64,000 bases of DNA, from positions 393,601-457,600 of the forward strand of contig CAVOII010000006.1 in the NCBI GenBank assembly GCA_963696025.1. Reading direction: 5' to 3'. The notes beneath the pieces were generated by a model. It worked only from the letters and a program-made list of their open reading frames with translations. It did not search any database and was not told the origin of the DNA. Made by a program: the position numbers and the translations under genes. The stretch is from JABCYV01 sp963696025. Lineage in GTDB: Bacteria; Acidobacteriota; Terriglobia; Terriglobales; Acidobacteriaceae. Below are positions 62,641 to 64,000 of the stretch, one piece after another. Each line of letters starts with the position of its first letter. Within the stretch, counting starts at the first letter, position 1.

Positions 62641-62680
62641 AAAGTCAGGGCGTGGCCGATGGGCTGCGCCCTTTTCTTTG
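62641..62680. terminator. Bidirectional intrinsic terminator
   Basis: AGGGCG (62647-62652) and CGCCCT (62667-62672) form a stem. TTTTCTTT follows on the plus strand, and GACTTTTT on the minus strand. It lies just after the STAS pseudogene end on the minus strand. A similar loop and T-tract sequence, without the left arm, recurs at 63945-63980. Confidence 0.55.
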
Positions 62681-62711
62681 TCTGGACAGCGGACAGAAAG
62701 CTCAACCTCGC

Positions 62712-63026
62712 CTAAAAGCCTACGGCCGCATCTGCCGCCTTTGGATACGATGCGACAAGTCTATCTACATTGGTCGTCTTCAATATCTGTTCCAGATGCT
62801 TGTTGGCACCTGTCAGTCGCAACTCTAGACGCCACGATGATCGCAATTCCAGTACTGTCAATATGTGTCACGCCGGTTAGGTCAAAGATAATCTTTTTCT
62901 GCTTTTCACGCACGAGGCTCTCAGAGTGGCAGATTCCAGTTGCTGGCACTCCTTGCCAGTGATTCTTCCCGTTATTTCCAAGATGACAACGTCTGGTTGT
63001 AAGTGCTTGGTCTGAATCTCCAGCAT
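62712..63026 (-). pseudogene. STAS-domain protein with frameshifts and an internal deletion
   Basis: ATG 63026 opens LEIQTKHLQPDVVILEITGR then ITGKECQQLES. The frame changes near 62935 and continues VREKQKKIIFDLTGVTHIDS, TGIAIIVASRV. It changes again, with several codons apparently lost, and ends LRLTGANKHLEQILKTTNVD, RLVASYPKAADAAVGF, stop at 62712. Joined, these give a normal 105-residue STAS domain with the phosphorylatable Ser, distinct from the intact paralog at 62062. Confidence 0.8.
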
Positions 63027-63226
63027 GAGCCAAAGCTCCCTGCCTACGAAGCAGCTTAGAACTTAAGGGAATAACGGCATCTGTCACCTCTAGTGGGCGT
63101 TCAGATGCCGGTTGTGTGACTGCTGTCGGATGCTTTCGACACGAACCTAACCGATTCACCCGAGTTTCAATGCAGAATTCCTTGTTTGTTCCGGAAACCG
63201 AACAGGATCTGGTAGCGTCACGATCT

Positions 63227-63421
63227 TCAGACCTTCCCTGATGGTGGGAACAGGCTGTCGATTTTTCGCATGATTCTTTCCGCCCATTGAACAGTAGCGG
63301 CGACCAGTGACTCGGTTCTTGGACTTGGCCTACTGTCGCGGAGGTCTTCGGGATTCTTCAAGTGACGAGCCACAAGGATTCCTGCAACAATTGCCAGCAC
63401 TCGCTTGCGGCCTTCATCCAT
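63227..63421 (-). CDS. Small conserved protein (VARHLK type)
   Basis: From ATG 63421, 64 residues: MDEGRKRVLAIVAGILVARH, LKNPEDLRDSRPSPRTESLV, AATVQWAERIMRKID. One hydrophobic helix (VLAIVAGILVA) is followed by an amphipathic end. A frameshifted copy exists at 61882-62060. Function unknown. It is not clear whether it belongs to an operon with the STAS genes. Confidence 0.65.
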   Translation of the reverse strand: MDEGRKRVLAIVAGILVARHLKNPEDLRDSRPSPRTESLVAATVQWAERIMRKIDSLFPPSGKV

Positions 63422-63612
63422 CGGGGCATGATATGCTTTCGCCTTTGTTCGTCTAGCCAAGGCACACGCAGCGGGTGAGGGCCCGCCGTGGAAGCTGGCC
63501 TGTCTGACCACAATTGGAGAGCGAAGAAATGTAGCCTTGATGCCAGAATCGCTATTTGCCGCCAAGCGCATTGACAAGGGGCTTATTCTAAAGGCGCTGG
63601 GAGAAAAGCAGC

Positions 63613-63879
63613 ATGAAAATATCAAAGATCTTTCCTGACTTCAAAAAGATCACCGTGCAATGTGAGCTTCGTCGAACGTTGGAATTTGTTATTGCAAGAG
63701 CTACTTACCGGGTAGAAGTTCTATACTGCTACTCCAATCCTAAATCTCCCTGGATTGCTCAAGCGTACTCCGAAAAGCGCGATGGGTGGAAATGCATCCC
63801 CGACTTCCCGTGGGTGGGTGAAAAGAATGAAGAAGCCGCAATTCGGGCCGCCTTAAGTTTCCTAGAAGATCTGCATTGA
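63613..63879 (+). CDS. Hypothetical protein, 88 residues
   Basis: ATG 63613 is preceded by GGGAGA. The product is mixed alpha/beta: ISKIFPDFKKITVQCELRRT, LEFVIARATYRVEVLYCYSN, WIAQAYSEKRDGWKCIPDFP, WVGEKNEEAAIRAALSFLED. It looks like a real small globular protein with conserved Trp and Cys residues, but no family was recognised. It diverges from the VARHLK gene. Confidence 0.65.
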   Translation: MKISKIFPDFKKITVQCELRRTLEFVIARATYRVEVLYCYSNPKSPWIAQAYSEKRDGWKCIPDFPWVGEKNEEAAIRAALSFLEDLH

Positions 63880-64000
63880 CGGCTGTGGAAATCAAACTGA
63901 CCCACTACCAAAATCTTTCCTGCCTGGATCAGAACGTCTATCGGCTGCGCCCTTCTCTTTGTCCAGAAAACGGACAGTTCTAAGCAGTTTCAGTTCGGTC

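Overview
The window looks like a chromosomal segment of an acidobacterium (Acidobacteriota, Terriglobia-like). This is inferred from gene families, not from an rRNA gene. Indicators are an Oar-type TonB-dependent receptor with an N-terminal carboxypeptidase-regulatory-like domain (38651-41845), a winged-helix/WD40-like propeller transmembrane protein (12555-14723), several STAS proteins, and mixed GTG/TTG starts with good Shine-Dalgarno sites. No rRNA, tRNA or CRISPR was found.

Layout. 1-7.2 kb is core-like metabolism and regulation: a cut-off old-yellow-enzyme gene, a luciferase-like oxidoreductase, a STAS protein, a YCII/ECF42 sigma pair, an SDR, a lipoprotein and an MFS transporter. 7.5-11.8 kb is a mobile-element graveyard: a frameshifted tyrosine integrase, an IS481-like transposase lacking its catalytic Glu, and an IS1182-like transposase broken by one amber codon. 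11.8-16 kb holds an exported protein, the propeller protein, a small basic protein and an AbiEii remnant. 16-28.5 kb is a conjugation module: a RepB-type primase divergent from trbBCDEJKLFGI, then a double ribbon-helix-helix protein and a zeta-like P-loop protein. No relaxase or coupling protein is visible. 28.5-36.3 kb is accessory: a hydrolase remnant, a PAS/GAF sensor, a decayed Eco29kI-type restriction system with an intact methyltransferase, an IS630 copy with intact ends, and two paralogous XRE regulators sharing an operator-like motif.

36.4-52.8 kb is the most interesting part. A complete lasso-peptide gene cluster lies on the minus strand: ABC exporter, PqqD-like B1, APH-like kinase, prolyl oligopeptidase, B2 protease, asparagine-synthetase-like cyclase and a 49-residue precursor at 44467-44616. 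Facing it on the plus strand are a sigma factor, a membrane anti-sigma-like protein, a TonB-dependent receptor and an exported S9 peptidase. This recalls the FecI/FecR/receptor/isopeptidase sets beside proteobacterial lasso clusters. The inferred working model is: precursor made, leader removed by B1/B2, ring closed by the cyclase, product exported by the ABC protein, then re-imported or sensed by the receptor and opened by the S9 enzyme.

53-60.5 kb carries toxin-antitoxin and regulatory genes: a PIN/Phd pair, a regulator that is an internal duplication of its divergent neighbour, a hipBA pair with two palindromic operators, a truncated ImmA protease and a frameshifted DUF4238 gene. 60.7-64 kb returns to housekeeping-like genes (truncated globin, dodecin, a small acidic protein, ribosomal protein S21) and a duplicated, partly decayed set of STAS and small-protein genes. 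The stretch from about 7.5 to 60.5 kb is plausibly one or more stacked genomic islands.
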